6,208 bases of DNA from Acidobacteriaceae bacterium (lineage in GTDB: Bacteria; Acidobacteriota; Terriglobia; Terriglobales; Acidobacteriaceae). A program made the position numbers and the translations under genes. The notes beneath the pieces are model-generated. The model was given only the letters and a program-made list of their open reading frames with translations, did not search any database and was not told where the DNA came from. The stretch spans positions 1 to 6,208 of the forward strand of contig PMOF01000047.1 in the NCBI GenBank assembly GCA_003162495.1, given 5' to 3'. Shown here piece by piece: positions 5,807 to 6,208 of this stretch (position 1 is its first letter; each line of letters starts with the position of its first letter).

Positions 5807-6208
5807 TCACTTGCTGGAGTTAATCCTCTTTACCTTCGCGGCGACGCGAGAAGTTGCTTTCGCCGGCTGGCGTTCGGCGGCAATGGCGTCATACACGCTG
5901 GGCACCAGGCCCCTGCCCTCCTTGATCGCATAATAGCGATCCACGCCGGGAAGGGCGTAAGTCTCTTTCGCGCCGTCCGGCCAGCGAATCTCAACCTTGT
6001 CGACCTTAGTGCTTTCACCCAGACCGTAATGCAGGCGGAAGTCGTTGGACGACTCGAAGCTGCCTCCGCTCATGACGTCGCCACGCTGGCGCATGCCGCC
6101 GGCCGTCAAATACACCGTCGATCCAATTGCATCGCGCGGGCTTTTCGGGCCGCCGATCAACATGAGCCCCACCCAATGGTTGTGGTCGTTGTTTACATTC
6201 TTGAGCAG
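5807..6208 (-). CDS. CRTAC1-family protein, C-terminal ASPIC/UnbV domain (5' end outside window)
   Basis: Only the last 133 residues are inside the window; the frame stays open to the right edge, so the gene begins beyond it. The fragment matches the ASPIC/UnbV domain (PF07593) that ends CRTAC1-type proteins. The landmarks, in order, are NDHNWVGLMLIGG, SPRDAIGSTVYLTAGG, GGSFESSNDFRLHYGLGES, VDKVEIRWPDGAKE and AIKEGRGLVP. In the family this domain follows FG-GAP/VCBS beta-propeller repeats in exported proteins, and those repeats would lie to the right. A lysine/arginine-rich tail of about 25 residues closes the protein. The biochemical function of bacterial members is unsettled; carbohydrate or metal binding at the cell surface is often suggested. 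It is the upstream neighbour of the multihaem cytochrome on the same strand and probably in the same transcript. Confidence 0.88.
   Translation of the reverse strand: MLKNVNNDHNHWVGLMLIGGPKSPRDAIGSTVYLTAGGMRQRGDVMSGGSFESSNDFRLHYGLGESTKVDKVEIRWPDGAKETYALPGVDRYYAIKEGRGLVPSVYDAIAAERQPAKATSRVAAKVKRINSSK

Overview
The window looks like a chromosomal segment of a GC-rich Gram-negative bacterium, most likely an acidobacterium (Acidobacteriota, Terriglobia-like). This is inferred from gene content: an ECF sigma factor with a zinc-finger anti-sigma factor and a secreted DUF3106-like protein, and a CRTAC1-type ASPIC/UnbV protein beside an exported multiheme cytochrome c fused to TPR repeats. No rRNA or other taxonomic marker is present, so the assignment rests on family knowledge.

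Layout. Positions 1-156 hold no convincing gene but contain three stem-loops, the last of which runs into the encoded CCA end of a minus-strand tRNA-Val(CAC) at 157-231. Positions 232-683 are GC-rich and without a recognisable gene. They carry a possible tRNA promoter and presumably the control region of the plus-strand operon. That operon (684-2799) encodes an ECF sigma factor, a membrane-bound zinc-finger anti-sigma factor and an exported proline-rich/DUF3106-like protein. A perfect 17-bp hairpin with T-tracts on both sides (2821-2857) separates it from a convergent minus-strand operon.

The minus-strand operon reads from the right edge leftward. It contains the C-terminal end of a CRTAC1/ASPIC-UnbV protein (cut by the window edge), a 779-residue exported cytochrome with five CxxCH haem sites, a middle domain and C-terminal TPRs, and a small exported protein with four cysteines whose start overlaps the cytochrome stop by 11 bases.

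How the parts may work together. In the plus-strand operon the anti-sigma factor probably holds the sigma factor at the membrane until an envelope signal releases it, and the DUF3106 protein is a candidate periplasmic partner or target. In the minus-strand operon the three proteins appear to be envelope or extracellular proteins made together, with the cytochrome as the electron-transfer component. The substrate and partners cannot be read from the sequence. Nothing in the window suggests a mobile element, a CRISPR array or a defence system.
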